Source of the DNA: Anaerobiospirillum thomasii
GTDB taxonomy: Bacteria; Pseudomonadota; Gammaproteobacteria; Enterobacterales; Succinivibrionaceae
NCBI RefSeq assembly: GCF_900445255.1
Contig: NZ_UAPU01000005.1
Coordinates: 631,001-695,000 of the forward strand
Reading direction: 5' to 3'
Length of the DNA stretch: 64,000 nucleotides
Below, piece after piece: positions 9,444 through 19,056 of this stretch; the stretch's first letter is position 1; each line of letters opens with the position of its first letter. The position numbers were made by a program, and so were the translations under genes. The notes beneath the pieces were generated by a model. That model made no database searches. It was not told the DNA's origin and saw nothing but the letters and a program-made list of their open reading frames with translations.

Positions 9444-10154
9444 CTACTCTAATCTTTGCAGCAGATCCTCATATGATCTTATAGCGCCGCGTATAGCTTT
9501 GCCGTCAATAATGAAAAATGGTGTACCCATAACGCCAATGCTCTGACCCTGAATCATATTTTTCTTGAGCATATTCTGAATTTTTGGATCTTTTACAATC
9601 TCAATAAGCTCGCCAAAATTACCACCGGCCTTGGCTACAGCCTCTTTAAGCTGAGCCTCTGAGGTAATCTTCTCCTTCGAGCTCATTAAATATTCCTGGT
9701 ATTTATAATACTTATCCTTATCCACGCTGTGCAATGCAAGACCAATGGCTGAAGCCTTGACACTTATCTGTGAGAGAATTGGATATTCAATAAGCACTAA
9801 AAGTGCATCTTTTTCCTTTACATATTTGGCAATATGCGGTCTTACAGTTTTGCAGTAGCCGCAGTTGTAGTCAAAAAACTCAATTACATAATGCTTTGAA
9901 TCCTTATTGCCAAATTTAGGAGTATCAGGATCATTGATAAAAGCCTCAGCTGCCTTTGGTATAGCCTGAGCCATCATCTGTGAATACTGTGCCTCAAGTT
10001 TCTCCTGAGCTTCAATTAAAACCTCAGGGTGGCTTACAATATAGTTATGAACTATCTGCTCAATCTGAGCCTTTTCATCTACAGTAAAATTATCTGCAGC
10101 CATAGCGGTGCTCATACAGGCAACAATAGACAGTGCGCTTATGATTTTTTTCAC
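9444..10154 (-). CDS. DsbA-family thiol:disulfide oxidoreductase (ScsC/Com1-like)
   Basis: 236 residues with a signal peptide ending near AMAA. An N-terminal helical segment (EKAQIEQIVHNYIVSHPEVL) of the ScsC/Com1 type precedes the thioredoxin-fold domain. The active site is CGYC in FFDYNCGYCKTVRPH, and a cis-proline loop is present at GVMGTPFFIIDGKAIRG. It acts in the periplasm on protein disulfides; N-terminal helical regions of this kind often oligomerise and give isomerase activity. The start is a GTG preceded by AAGGG. It is the first gene of a two-gene unit with the acidic-tail membrane protein. Confidence 0.88.
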   Translation of the reverse strand: MKKIISALSIVACMSTAMAADNFTVDEKAQIEQIVHNYIVSHPEVLIEAQEKLEAQYSQMMAQAIPKAAEAFINDPDTPKFGNKDSKHYVIEFFDYNCGYCKTVRPHIAKYVKEKDALLVLIEYPILSQISVKASAIGLALHSVDKDKYYKYQEYLMSSKEKITSEAQLKEAVAKAGGNFGELIEIVKDPKIQNMLKKNMIQGQSIGVMGTPFFIIDGKAIRGAIRSYEDLLQRLE

Positions 10155-10233
10155 GATTTTTATCCCTTTATCAACAATACAGATCTATTGTTACACACAA
10201 AAAGCAAATTACAACTGCACAGGCAAAATAATA

Positions 10234-11439
10234 TCAGCTTATATGGCTCTCCTTGCCTGTTTTAAGAGCCATTACAAAAAGCACAAGTGAAATTATGGTG
10301 GTTATGGAAAGAATAATGGCAAGCGGCAGCACTGACTCACCCATAATGGTGGCAAGTGAGGTGCTTATGGCCCCAAAGATAAAGATGGTGACACCAAAGA
10401 TGCCAGAGGCGGCACCTGAGCCACCCTTTTTGCTCTGCATTACCAGAGAAAAGCCCGGGCTTTGAGACATACCTACCATAGATACTGCCATAAGCATGGC
10501 TAAGAGCATGTAGACAGGATCTTTTAGATCAAAATAGACAATTGAGAGCATTAGCAGTGAGGCTATGCTTAAAACAAAGAGTGAAACATACACAAGAGAA
10601 CTATCACCAAGGCGCATACTCAGTCGGCCTGAGATAAAGGCACAAAGAGTAATGGCAATGGAATTTAAACCAAAGATCAGAGCATAGTCATAGGCACTAA
10701 AGCCATAGATTTTCTGTAAAATAAATGGCGATGCGGCCAGATAGGCAAAAAAGCCGCCCATAATAAAGGCCATAGAGAGCACCAGATATAAAAACCTCCT
10801 ATTTAAAAGCTCATGCCCCATAGCCTTTATTGACTGAGACAGACTATCCTGACGCATATTATCAGGCAGTGACTCCTCTACATATCTGTAGCTTAAAAGA
10901 TAAAGCACTATGCCAAAGACAGTTAATACATAAAAAATCGCATTCCAGGAGGCAAAGCTTATTATAAAGGAGCCTAAAAGCGGACCTACAATAGGAGCAA
11001 TGGAGTTTATGGACATCAAAAGTGACATGAATCTTGTAAGCTCAGAGCCGCTGTATCTGTCACAGGCAATTGAGCGTGAGAGCACGAGGCCTCCTGCCCC
11101 AGCTAAACCCTGAAAAAATCTATAGAGAATAAGCAGATAGATATTATTGGTACTTGCACACAAAAAAGAGGCGACAATAAAAACCACAAGCGAGATTAAA
11201 AGAGGTTTGCGCCTGCCATAATAATCTGACAGAGGTCCTATAAAAATCTGCCCTAATGCCAGGCCTAAAAAGTTGGCTGTAAGTGTCAGACCAACAAGTG
11301 ACGGGGTGGTGTCTAGATACACTGAGATTATAGGAAAGGCAGGCAGATACAGATCGGTGCACACAGGCCCAAAGGCTGTGAGCATACCAAGAACAATGAT
11401 ATAGATTATATATTCAAAGGATCTGTGTTTAGCTTGCAT
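10234..11439 (-). CDS. Bcr/CflA-family MFS drug efflux transporter
   Basis: 401 residues and twelve membrane segments. The opening, GPVCTDLYLPAFPII, and the MFS motif A segment GPLSDYYGRRKPLL are typical of Bcr/CflA proton-driven exporters (bicyclomycin, chloramphenicol). RFFQGLAGAGGLVLSRSIA is the DHA1 helix IV region. GGAGG lies four bases before the ATG. It stands alone; the actual substrate is unknown. Confidence 0.92.
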   Translation of the reverse strand: MQAKHRSFEYIIYIIVLGMLTAFGPVCTDLYLPAFPIISVYLDTTPSLVGLTLTANFLGLALGQIFIGPLSDYYGRRKPLLISLVVFIVASFLCASTNNIYLLILYRFFQGLAGAGGLVLSRSIACDRYSGSELTRFMSLLMSINSIAPIVGPLLGSFIISFASWNAIFYVLTVFGIVLYLLSYRYVEESLPDNMRQDSLSQSIKAMGHELLNRRFLYLVLSMAFIMGGFFAYLAASPFILQKIYGFSAYDYALIFGLNSIAITLCAFISGRLSMRLGDSSLVYVSLFVLSIASLLMLSIVYFDLKDPVYMLLAMLMAVSMVGMSQSPGFSLVMQSKKGGSGAASGIFGVTIFIFGAISTSLATIMGESVLPLAIILSITTIISLVLFVMALKTGKESHIS

Positions 11440-11632
11440 AATACCTCCACATCAAGTGAAGGTATTTTAAGAAAAAAATTAAAAATCTTCAGTAAAAACA
11501 GTATTAATTTTACGTCTGTATGCCATACTGCAAGCTTTGGGCACACATTTGAGGCACAGGGTGCACCCTTTTTACTGTATAAAATCTAACTTTTTAACTT
11601 TATAAAAGAAAAGCTGATATTAATCTGGCTCT

Positions 11633-12598
11633 TTAATTGCCACCATTCATGCGTCTTATAACCTCGGCCTCATTATCAAGCACAATCTGACGATATATGG
11701 CAGGCAGTGCCTTGTCAGCCTCGGTCAGGCGCAGATACTGCAGGGCATAGAATAAAAGAGCACGACGGCATGGATAGATAATATAGCCCTTATCTCCCAT
11801 GCCATAGTCAAATTCAATGGCCTTGCGTGTAAGCTCTGGCAGCTCAGGATTGGCCTTTAGCACTAGATCCACAAGCTCATTCCAAGCTTTATCATCACGT
11901 CCTGAAGTACCAACCTCCACAGTCTCACCACCAGAGGTTAAGGTATAGCGATCATTTGGAGCCTGAATAGATGGCTCTGAGCATTTTATAATACGCGAGA
12001 GCACATAATCTCTAAAGTCATGACGATCATAGCAGTAGGCTCTGACATGCCAGCGCATACCGTCAAAGGCAAGACCATGCGGAGCTATTAGCTGATCTGA
12101 GTGTTTTGAGGATGTAAGCGAATAATAGGATATATGCAATGCCTTTTGAGTACGTATGGCCTCAAGCAGATTATATAAAACCTCAGCTGAAATATTACGG
12201 CGCGGAGGATTGAAGGCAGCCATACCTACATTTGGCACAAAGCCAAAGAAATTACGGCTTTTTACCAGATCGCCACTGGCAAGAGACAGAAGATCATTAA
12301 GATAGTTCTCAGGTGAGCAGATCTTAGGAAAAAGCGGTCTGTAATCTGGTGTTTTGATATAGAATTTAAGATGTCTGTCATACACAAGATTCTTGCGTGG
12401 CGGGCTTGAGTCAGCCACTAGCTCGTTGTATTTGGATAAATCAAGTGAGGCCTGCGGAATGGATATATTAAAAAACTCCACCAGATCCTTACGATTGACC
12501 TTGCCGTCACAGCCTAATCTGAAATCAATAAATTCAAGTCGCCTTGCCTGATTCCATTTATTGGCTGATGAGTAATTATCATCATTATCGCTTAGCAT
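11633..12598 (-). CDS. WYL-domain transcriptional regulator
   Basis: 321 residues. The N-terminal part (RLEFIDFRLGCDGKVNRKDL) looks like a winged helix that binds DNA. The WYL domain follows around residues 145-220, with ALHISYYSLTSSKHSDQLIAP and LAFDGMRWHVRAYCYDRHDF. WYL proteins sense small ligands or nucleic acids and are often linked to defence or DNA-damage loci, but no such genes are adjacent here. I prefer the ATG at 12598, which has AAGGA about eight bases upstream, over an in-frame ATG 48 bases earlier with no ribosome site. Confidence 0.82.
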   Translation of the reverse strand: MLSDNDDNYSSANKWNQARRLEFIDFRLGCDGKVNRKDLVEFFNISIPQASLDLSKYNELVADSSPPRKNLVYDRHLKFYIKTPDYRPLFPKICSPENYLNDLLSLASGDLVKSRNFFGFVPNVGMAAFNPPRRNISAEVLYNLLEAIRTQKALHISYYSLTSSKHSDQLIAPHGLAFDGMRWHVRAYCYDRHDFRDYVLSRIIKCSEPSIQAPNDRYTLTSGGETVEVGTSGRDDKAWNELVDLVLKANPELPELTRKAIEFDYGMGDKGYIIYPCRRALLFYALQYLRLTEADKALPAIYRQIVLDNEAEVIRRMNGGN

Positions 12599-12828
12599 TG
12601 TATATTCCTTATCTGAAAAATCTAAGGTCAGTCCTACATCAGTCATTTATAGTATTTATTGATATGATATATAGTAGATTATGAACAGACCCTTTTATTT
12701 TTTTAAATTATAAGATATATAATTTAAACCTTTTTGCAAGTGCCATTTAAAAATATGTTTATAAATCATAAAATTAATTAATAAATTCATTGTTTTTACT
12801 GAATATAAACTTTATGCGGCACCTTCTC

Positions 12829-13827
12829 TTAAAGTTTGGCTAACTTTTCAAGACACAGAATTATCATACCACTTACAATATCATCTCTGATCTTTGAGTT
12901 GATCTCTATTTTAGGCATAAAGGCAATCTCGGCCTCCGAGCTAAAGCGCTTTTTCATTCTCTCGGCAATACCGCTCTTTAGTGTTTCTGTATATACAACC
13001 ATCAATGATGGATTTAGGACACACATCACAGCCCGTATGGTGCGCTGGGCAAGTTCATCAGCCTGCAGAGGGTCAACAGGCAGAACGCCCATATCATTGT
13101 ACATAGGAAAATAGCGTATTTCTCCTGCCATACCGTCCTTGCCGCGCAGCAGACTGCCCTGATAGCAAAAGCCGCAGGCAGGAGCGCGTCCTGGCACCAA
13201 AACCACACCAGAGACATAATGATGATTTGGATAGCGGGCATGACAGCCTAATGTGGCTGCATTGATGTCAGTTTCAAAAAAGACAGGTACATTAAATCTT
13301 TTTTGCAGATGCTGCGCCAGGCGCTTGGAGCGCGGATCATGACGCAAAGCCGAAGCCACACGGCCGCCTATGGTATCTGATGGCATGGAAATACCGATGA
13401 TGGCAACTTTTGAGTAAAGATCAAGCACTCTTTCTATACCTATTCTAAACTCATCAGTATGGATTTTAGATAAAAGCTCCTCGCGTCTTTCTATACACTC
13501 GCCAAATAAATCATGCACACTGTAGCAGGCATAGTCATTTCCGGCTCTCTGATAGCATGATATGATAAGCATGAGTTTATGCGTGGCATTATATCTAAAT
13601 GAGGCAGCAGGACGGCCACCTGAGGTTGATACAAGCTCGCCCTGTGTAATCTCTCCTGTCTCAAGCAGTGACATTATCAGTTTATTGATGGTTACCACGC
13701 TAAGACCTGTCAGTTCCTTAAGGCATGATATGGTTGCCACCTGCTCTTTGTGCAACGCTCTTCTTAAGGTCAGCAGATTCTGCTCACGTATCTGATGGCC
13801 AGTAATTGACTGATTTTTTAGAAGCAT
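12829..13827 (-). CDS. ROK-family transcriptional regulator (NagC/Mlc-like)
   Basis: 332 residues. The N-terminal winged helix (residues about 10-80) includes ISCLKELTGLSVVTINKLI and the GGRPA wing. The ROK domain follows, with a GKDGMAGEIRYF segment like the family signature. The usual CxCGxxGCxE zinc motif is not evident, which is unlike NagC or Mlc, so sugar binding may be altered. It is divergent from the 2-oxoacid oxidoreductase operon across a 446-bp gap and could regulate it, but this is only positional inference. AAAAGG precedes the ATG. Confidence 0.82.
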   Translation of the reverse strand: MLLKNQSITGHQIREQNLLTLRRALHKEQVATISCLKELTGLSVVTINKLIMSLLETGEITQGELVSTSGGRPAASFRYNATHKLMLIISCYQRAGNDYACYSVHDLFGECIERREELLSKIHTDEFRIGIERVLDLYSKVAIIGISMPSDTIGGRVASALRHDPRSKRLAQHLQKRFNVPVFFETDINAATLGCHARYPNHHYVSGVVLVPGRAPACGFCYQGSLLRGKDGMAGEIRYFPMYNDMGVLPVDPLQADELAQRTIRAVMCVLNPSLMVVYTETLKSGIAERMKKRFSSEAEIAFMPKIEINSKIRDDIVSGMIILCLEKLAKL

Positions 13828-13983
13828 GTCAAAACCTTTTTAAACTAGCTTAATAAATTGAGTTTAATATTAGTAAATTTTTTTATACAACTCAAGAGTC
13901 TTATAGTGTCATGCATAAAATTAGCATTAGCTAACACTTGTCATACATATTATAAATAAGCTTTCTTAAATGTAAAATTAACC

Positions 13984-14004
13984 TACGTATAAAAAATATA
14001 CGTA
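13984..14004. promoter_or_regulatory. Operator-like dyad
   Basis: Perfect 8-bp arms TACGTATA and TATACGTA separated by five A. Its position between divergent transcription units suits a regulator binding site. Neither the protein that binds it nor the target promoter is known. Confidence 0.45.
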
Positions 14005-14208
14005 TAGTATGTATAATTTTTAGCGTGATATAGCGCACATTTTTAACAAAATATTTACATTTTTTAACCTTAAAAAAATCCTAAAAACTGTGTAAAAACG
14101 CCATTTTTATGGACAAATTATAAAAATACCCTAATATTGTTCGTTAAGGTTTTTCTGTTTTGGAACATGAAGTGCCTTTGAGTGATTTTTATATTTACTC
14201 AGAAGAGG

Positions 14209-14237
14209 CGTCATTTCAGTTATAAAGTGAAATGACG
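14209..14237 (+). promoter_or_regulatory. Leader hairpin ahead of porG
   Basis: Perfect 10-bp arms CGTCATTTCA and TGAAATGACG with a nine-base loop. It ends 24 bp before the ribosome site of the first gene, so it would form in the 5' leader of the operon mRNA. There is no T-run, so it is more likely an mRNA-stability or regulatory structure, or a DNA operator, than a terminator. Confidence 0.5.
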
Positions 14238-14273
14238 GTTAGGATTGCACTTGCAAACTTTAAGGAGCCTATT

Positions 14274-14852
14274 TTGCTTCAGATAAGATTACACGGCCGT
14301 GGAGGTCAAGGTGTTGTTACAGCAGCTGAGATGTTATCTTTAGCCGCTTTCTATGAGGAACACCATGCTCAGGCATTTCCTAGCTTTGGTTCAGAGCGTA
14401 CAGGTGCCCCAGTTGTAGCCTATGCCCGAATTGATGACAAGGAAATTCGTACTCATGAGCCTATTTTAGAGCCAAATGCAGTAGTAGTTCAGGATCGTAC
14501 TCTGCTGTCAGTTATGGACGTATTCTCAGGTCTGCACCCAGAAGGCTATGCCATTATCAACTCTGCAGATCCAGCTGAGGAAATTGTACCTGAGCTTGTC
14601 AAGAAGCTGCCTGCAGGTCACGTTATTACTGTTCCTGCAACTGACTTTGCTATGCAGAAGATTGGTCGCCCACTCCCAGGTGCTCCTATGCTTGCAGCAT
14701 TAGCAGCCGCCACCGGCGTATTCAAGCTTGAGAGTGTGCAGAAGGCATTCCAGGCACGTTACCCAGGCAAGGTAGGTGATGCAAACGCAGAAACTGCCGC
14801 ACTTGCTTATAACTACATTATAGAGAATAAGAACGGAGGCCAAAATGCTTAA
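14274..14852 (+). CDS. porG: 2-oxoacid:ferredoxin oxidoreductase, gamma subunit
   Basis: 192 residues from the preferred start. The glycine-rich opening LQIRLHGRGGQGVVTAAEML and FPSFGSERTGAPVVAY are the signatures of the gamma subunit. I choose TTG 14274 because AAGGAG lies six bases upstream and translation then begins exactly where the family begins; the ATG at 14232 lacks a ribosome site. It works with the alpha and beta subunits to split pyruvate (or a related 2-oxoacid) into acyl-CoA, CO2 and reduced ferredoxin. Its end overlaps the alpha gene by 8 bp, implying translational coupling. Confidence 0.92.
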   Translation: MLQIRLHGRGGQGVVTAAEMLSLAAFYEEHHAQAFPSFGSERTGAPVVAYARIDDKEIRTHEPILEPNAVVVQDRTLLSVMDVFSGLHPEGYAIINSADPAEEIVPELVKKLPAGHVITVPATDFAMQKIGRPLPGAPMLAALAAATGVFKLESVQKAFQARYPGKVGDANAETAALAYNYIIENKNGGQNA

Positions 14853-16092
14853 GCAGATCGAAGGTTCTCTAGGTATTGCTGAGGCAGTTGCCTTATGTCG
14901 TCCAGGTGTTGTTTGTGCATATCCTATTTCTCCACAAACCCACATCGTAGAAAATGTTGGTAAGCTTGTTAAGCAGGGCAAGCTTGAGAACTGCGAGTTC
15001 ATCAACGTAGAATCAGAGTTCTCAGCTCTGTCAGTTTCTATCGGTGCATCAGCAGGTGGTGTTCGTACCTATACTGCAACTGCATCACAGGGTCTGCTCT
15101 TCATGGCCGAGGCTGTATACAATGCCTCAGGTTTAGGCCTGCCTATTGTTATGACTGTGGCCTCACGTGCTATCGGCGCTCCAATTAACATCTGGAACGA
15201 TCACTCAGACTCACTGTCACAGCGTGATTCAGGCTGGCTGCAGTTATTCTGCGAGTCAAACCAGGATGCTCTTGATACCCATATTATGGCCTTTAAGATC
15301 GCCGAGAAGGTAGGTCTGCCAGTTATGGTATGTATGGACGGTTTCGTATTAACTCACGCTTTCGAGCGTCTTGATGTTCCAGAGCAGGAACTTGTTGACA
15401 AGTTCTTAAAGACCTATGAGCCACAGGAGTTCTTAGATCCAAACGAACCTATTTCCATGGGTGCCATGGTTGGTCCTGAGGCCTTTACTGAAGTACGTCT
15501 GCTGCAGCACCGCAAGATGTTAAAGGCTATTGACGTAATTGAAGAGGTAACTAAAGAGTACCGTGAGCTCACCGGCAGAAATTCAGGTGGTCTGCTTGAC
15601 TGCTACAACTGTGAAGATGCCGATGTTAAGCTCGTTATCATGGGTTCTTCTGTTGGTACTGCCAAGGATGCTGTAGATGAGCTTGCCAAGCAGGGCATCA
15701 AGGCCGGTATCATTTCTCTCAAATCCTATCGTCCATTCCCTTACGAGGCTATGCGTAAGGCTATTGGCGATACCAAGAAGGTCATCTGCGTTGAAAGAGC
15801 ATTCTCATTTGGCGCACGCGGTATCATCGGTCCTGAGGTTGAGCGCTCAATGAAGGGTTGCGATACTGAGATCCGTACCGTAATTGCTGGTCTTGGCGGT
15901 CGTGCTATTTTAGGCTCAACCATCAAGGGCATTGTTGATGGCGCATTAAACAACAAGTTTACTGACGAAATCACATGGTTTGACGTAGACAGCAGTACTT
16001 TAAATGAGTACCTCAAGAAGTCAGAGGGTGTTGAATTTGCTGAAGGCCCTATTTCTGAGAGCGCTGTTCTTGACAGCATTAAGAAGGCCTAA
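14845..16092 (+). CDS. porA: 2-oxoacid (probably pyruvate):ferredoxin oxidoreductase, alpha subunit
   Basis: 415 residues. The N-terminal pyrimidine-binding domain carries CAYPISPQTHIVE and the segment NIWNDHSDSLSQRDSGW, which resembles pyruvate enzymes more than 2-oxoglutarate ones. A transketolase C-terminal-like domain follows near residues 255-370 (KLVIMGSSVGTAKDAVDEL). GGAGG precedes the ATG. It is the second gene of the four-gene operon. Substrate assignment to pyruvate is inferred from sequence resemblance and should be treated as likely rather than certain. Confidence 0.9.
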   Translation: MLKQIEGSLGIAEAVALCRPGVVCAYPISPQTHIVENVGKLVKQGKLENCEFINVESEFSALSVSIGASAGGVRTYTATASQGLLFMAEAVYNASGLGLPIVMTVASRAIGAPINIWNDHSDSLSQRDSGWLQLFCESNQDALDTHIMAFKIAEKVGLPVMVCMDGFVLTHAFERLDVPEQELVDKFLKTYEPQEFLDPNEPISMGAMVGPEAFTEVRLLQHRKMLKAIDVIEEVTKEYRELTGRNSGGLLDCYNCEDADVKLVIMGSSVGTAKDAVDELAKQGIKAGIISLKSYRPFPYEAMRKAIGDTKKVICVERAFSFGARGIIGPEVERSMKGCDTEIRTVIAGLGGRAILGSTIKGIVDGALNNKFTDEITWFDVDSSTLNEYLKKSEGVEFAEGPISESAVLDSIKKA

Positions 16093-16105
16093 TTAGGAGA
16101 AGTCC

Positions 16106-17167
16106 ATGTTAGAAAAGATTAATTTCTATCAGACAGGTTCAAACACAATCGGTAACCGTCTGCTAAATCCATCAATGCGTGCAGAACAGGCCTCAACAGA
16201 GCGTAACAACTCTCTGAACTCAGGCCACAGAGCCTGTCAGGGCTGTGGTGAGGCATTAGGTGCACGTTATGCCATCGACACAGCTATGCGCGCTACCAAC
16301 AATCAGCTGATTGTATGTAATGCCACAGGCTGTCTTGAGGTATTCTCTACCCCATATCCAGAATCAGCATGGAAATTACCATGGATTCACTCACTCTTTG
16401 GTAACGCCGCAGCTGTTGGTACAGGTTTAGCTGCAGCAGCCCGCATCCGTGCCAAGATGACCGGCAGCGACACTGTAGCCCGCGTTATTGCCCAGGGCGG
16501 TGACGGTGGTACCACCGATATCGGTTTTGGTCCACTCTCAGGTATGTTTGAGCGTAATGACGATGTTCTTTACATCTGCTACGACAACGAAGCCTACATG
16601 AACACCGGTGTACAGCGTTCATCAGCTACCCCACCTGCAGCCCGTACTGCCACCACTCAGTTAGTAGGTGAGCACCCAGGTGCTGACTTTGGTAAGGGTA
16701 AGAACGTTCCTCTTATCGCCATGGCTCACGGTATTCCTTACGTAGCAACTGCAACTGTTGCTGACTTAAAGGATCTTGAGTACAAGGTTGAGAAGGCCAT
16801 GTCATACCACGGCGCTCGTTATATTCAGATTCTTGTTCCATGCCCATTAGGCTGGGGCTGTGCCTCTTCATCTACTGTTACAGTAGCCCGTCTTGCCTGC
16901 GAGACCGGTTTCTACCCAGTATTTGAGGCAGAATACGGCAAGGTAACCTCAGTACGTCATATTCGTCAGAAGCAGCCAGTTGAGAACTACTTAAAGCTTC
17001 AGAGACGTTATGCTCACTTAACCGGCAAGAAGGCCGATCCTAAGATCTTAGCTCAGTTACAGGCTATGTGCGATGAGAACATCAAGCAGTTTGGTCTGAT
17101 GAGCGACAGCGTACAGGAGAGCCCAACCGCTGTTCAGGCTTTCGAGCGTAAAGAGAACATGTTATAG
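16106..17167 (+). CDS. porB: 2-oxoacid (probably pyruvate):ferredoxin oxidoreductase, beta subunit
   Basis: 353 residues. It binds thiamine diphosphate through GGDGGTTDIGFGPLSGMFER and YDNEAYMNTGVQRSSATP. Cysteines for the proximal [4Fe-4S] cluster are in ACQGCGEALGARYA, NATGCLEV and the later CPLGWGCASS. AGGAG precedes the start, and the gene lies 13 bp after porA. Together with porA and porG it makes the catalytic core; electrons leave through the clusters of the next gene product or a separate ferredoxin. Confidence 0.93.
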   Translation: MLEKINFYQTGSNTIGNRLLNPSMRAEQASTERNNSLNSGHRACQGCGEALGARYAIDTAMRATNNQLIVCNATGCLEVFSTPYPESAWKLPWIHSLFGNAAAVGTGLAAAARIRAKMTGSDTVARVIAQGGDGGTTDIGFGPLSGMFERNDDVLYICYDNEAYMNTGVQRSSATPPAARTATTQLVGEHPGADFGKGKNVPLIAMAHGIPYVATATVADLKDLEYKVEKAMSYHGARYIQILVPCPLGWGCASSSTVTVARLACETGFYPVFEAEYGKVTSVRHIRQKQPVENYLKLQRRYAHLTGKKADPKILAQLQAMCDENIKQFGLMSDSVQESPTAVQAFERKENML

Positions 17168-17181
17168 GAGCTTGAACGATC

Positions 17182-18810
17182 ATGATGAATAAACCATTTG
17201 CAACAACACTAGATCCATATTCTTCATTAGAGAACCACACAGGTTCATGGCGTACTCTGCGCCCTGTTAATGTTTTCAAGCTGCCTCCTTGCAACAAGCA
17301 GTGCCCAGCTGGTGAGAACATTCAGCAGTGGTTATACTACGCCTCAGAGGGTGACTATGAGCACGCCTGGCGCGTATTAGTCGAGGACAATCCATTCCCA
17401 GCATGTATGGGCCGTGTCTGCTATCACACCTGTGAAGGCAAGTGCAACCGTGGCTTCCTCGATGAGACTGTTGGTATCAACTCAGTTGAGCGCTTCCTTG
17501 GCGACTATGCTCTTGAGCACAAGCTGGCCTTTAGAAAGCCAACCCGCGAGACAGGCAAGAAAGTTCTGATCGTTGGTGCCGGCCCTGCAGGTCTGTCAGC
17601 TGCCTACCATCTGCGCCGTTTTGGCCACACTGTACACATTGTCGAGATGGCCAAGCAGGCTGGCGGTATGATGCGCTATGGTATCCCTGTATACCGTCTG
17701 CCACGTAATATCCTTGATGCCGAGATTCAGCGTATTCTTGACATGGGTGTAACCATGGAATGCGACCACAAGGTTGAGGATATCCTGGCTGAGAAGCAAA
17801 AGGGCGGCTATGATGCAGTTGTTTTAGGCCTTGGTGCTTCATTATCATCAAATGTAGATATTCCATCAGGCGATACAACCCACATCTACTCAGCTCTTGA
17901 GGTATTAGGTGATATTGCCACCAACGGTGATTTTGAAATCGGCCGTCGTGTAGCAGTATATGGTGGTGGTAATACCGCCGTTGACGTGGCCCGTTCTCTG
18001 CGTCGTTTAGGTGCTGAACCTATCATCGTTTACCGTCGTAACCGTGATAAGATGCCAGCTAACGAAGAGGAAATGGATGGCGCTATTGCAGAAGGCATTC
18101 AGGTTAAGTGGCTGTCAACCATTTCTCAGGCTCAGGGTGAAAGCCTCAAGATTGAGAAGATGGCTCTTGACGATTCAGGCCGTCCACAGCCAACAGGCGA
18201 GTATGAAGAGCTTCCTGCCGATGGTGTTATTCTGGCTATCGGTCAGAACGTTGATATGTCAGCTGTTAAGAAGGTTGATGGTATCAAGTGTGAGAAGGAC
18301 GCAGTTATTGTTAATACTGCAACCTACATGACCGATGTTCCTGGCATCTTCGCAGCCGGTGACATGGTTCCTGGCGACAGAACAGTTACTGCAGCTATCG
18401 GTATGGGCAAGCACGCCGCCCGCGGTGTGAACGCATTCTTAAACGGCAAAGAGTACAAGGTTATGCCTAAGCACGACGATGCCCGTTTTGAGGATATGCA
18501 CCCATGGTACTATACCGATGCTCCTAAGACAGTTCGCCCAGAGATTGAGCTTGCACGTCGTACCCAGACCTTTGATGAGGTTCAGCATGGTCTGACCGAA
18601 GAAAACGCAATCTTCGAGGCCCGTCGCTGCTTATCATGCGGTAACTGTATGGAGTGTGACAACTGCTATGGCGTATGCCCTGACAACGCTGTTATCAAGC
18701 TAGGTCCAGGCAAGGGCTATGACTTCAACTACGACTACTGTAAGGGTTGTGGTGTTTGTGCCCAGGAGTGTCCTTGCGGTCACATCGAAATGGTTCCTGA
18801 GAAGATCTAA
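17182..18810 (+). CDS. GltD-like NAD(P)H flavoprotein fused to a two-cluster ferredoxin (PorD-like) domain
   Basis: 542 residues. Residues 37-90 hold the cysteine-rich helical domain of glutamate-synthase small subunits (Cys37, 41, 75, 80, 84, 88). An FAD-binding Rossmann fold follows (VLIVGAGPAGLSAAYHL), then an NAD(P)H-binding one (VAVYGGGNTAVDVARSLRRL). The C-terminus, residues 483-532, has two ferredoxin clusters: Cys483/486/489/492/495/499 and Cys520/523/526/530. No separate delta subunit is present, so this domain probably replaces it. The likely job is to pass electrons between the oxidoreductase and NADP(H). It lies 14 bp after porB and ends the operon. Confidence 0.88.
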   Translation: MMNKPFATTLDPYSSLENHTGSWRTLRPVNVFKLPPCNKQCPAGENIQQWLYYASEGDYEHAWRVLVEDNPFPACMGRVCYHTCEGKCNRGFLDETVGINSVERFLGDYALEHKLAFRKPTRETGKKVLIVGAGPAGLSAAYHLRRFGHTVHIVEMAKQAGGMMRYGIPVYRLPRNILDAEIQRILDMGVTMECDHKVEDILAEKQKGGYDAVVLGLGASLSSNVDIPSGDTTHIYSALEVLGDIATNGDFEIGRRVAVYGGGNTAVDVARSLRRLGAEPIIVYRRNRDKMPANEEEMDGAIAEGIQVKWLSTISQAQGESLKIEKMALDDSGRPQPTGEYEELPADGVILAIGQNVDMSAVKKVDGIKCEKDAVIVNTATYMTDVPGIFAAGDMVPGDRTVTAAIGMGKHAARGVNAFLNGKEYKVMPKHDDARFEDMHPWYYTDAPKTVRPEIELARRTQTFDEVQHGLTEENAIFEARRCLSCGNCMECDNCYGVCPDNAVIKLGPGKGYDFNYDYCKGCGVCAQECPCGHIEMVPEKI

Positions 18811-18830
18811 TCTTTTCATTATGCCAAACA

Positions 18831-18855
18831 AGGCCCGGCTTAGCCGGGCTTTTTA
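18831..18855 (+). terminator. Terminator of the 2-oxoacid oxidoreductase operon
   Basis: GCCCGGC and GCCGGGC around a TTA loop, followed by TTTTT. A strong GC-rich stem 20 bp after the last gene. Confidence 0.92.
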
Positions 18856-19056
18856 TTTTTAATGCCCTCTCTTTGTGCTTTAGTCTTTAAGATCTGATCT
18901 CTTAAAATCCATGCTCTGTGACATTTTTTTAGATTTGCAAAAATGCGATTTTCATTGTTTTTAGCGCATAAAATCAGTAAAATTAATGGAATTTTTTAAT
19001 TTTTAGGCCATTTTTTTTAAATTTTAGCCATAAACTGCTATTCAGGTTAGAGTCTT

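Larger units (their letters stand above)
13828..14273. other. Divergent control region between the ROK regulator and the oxidoreductase operon
   Basis: 446 bp of AT-rich DNA without a credible gene. It contains the dyad at 13984-14004 and the leader hairpin at 14209-14237, listed separately. An in-frame ATG at 14232 would extend the first oxidoreductase gene by 14 residues but has no ribosome site. Confidence 0.5.
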
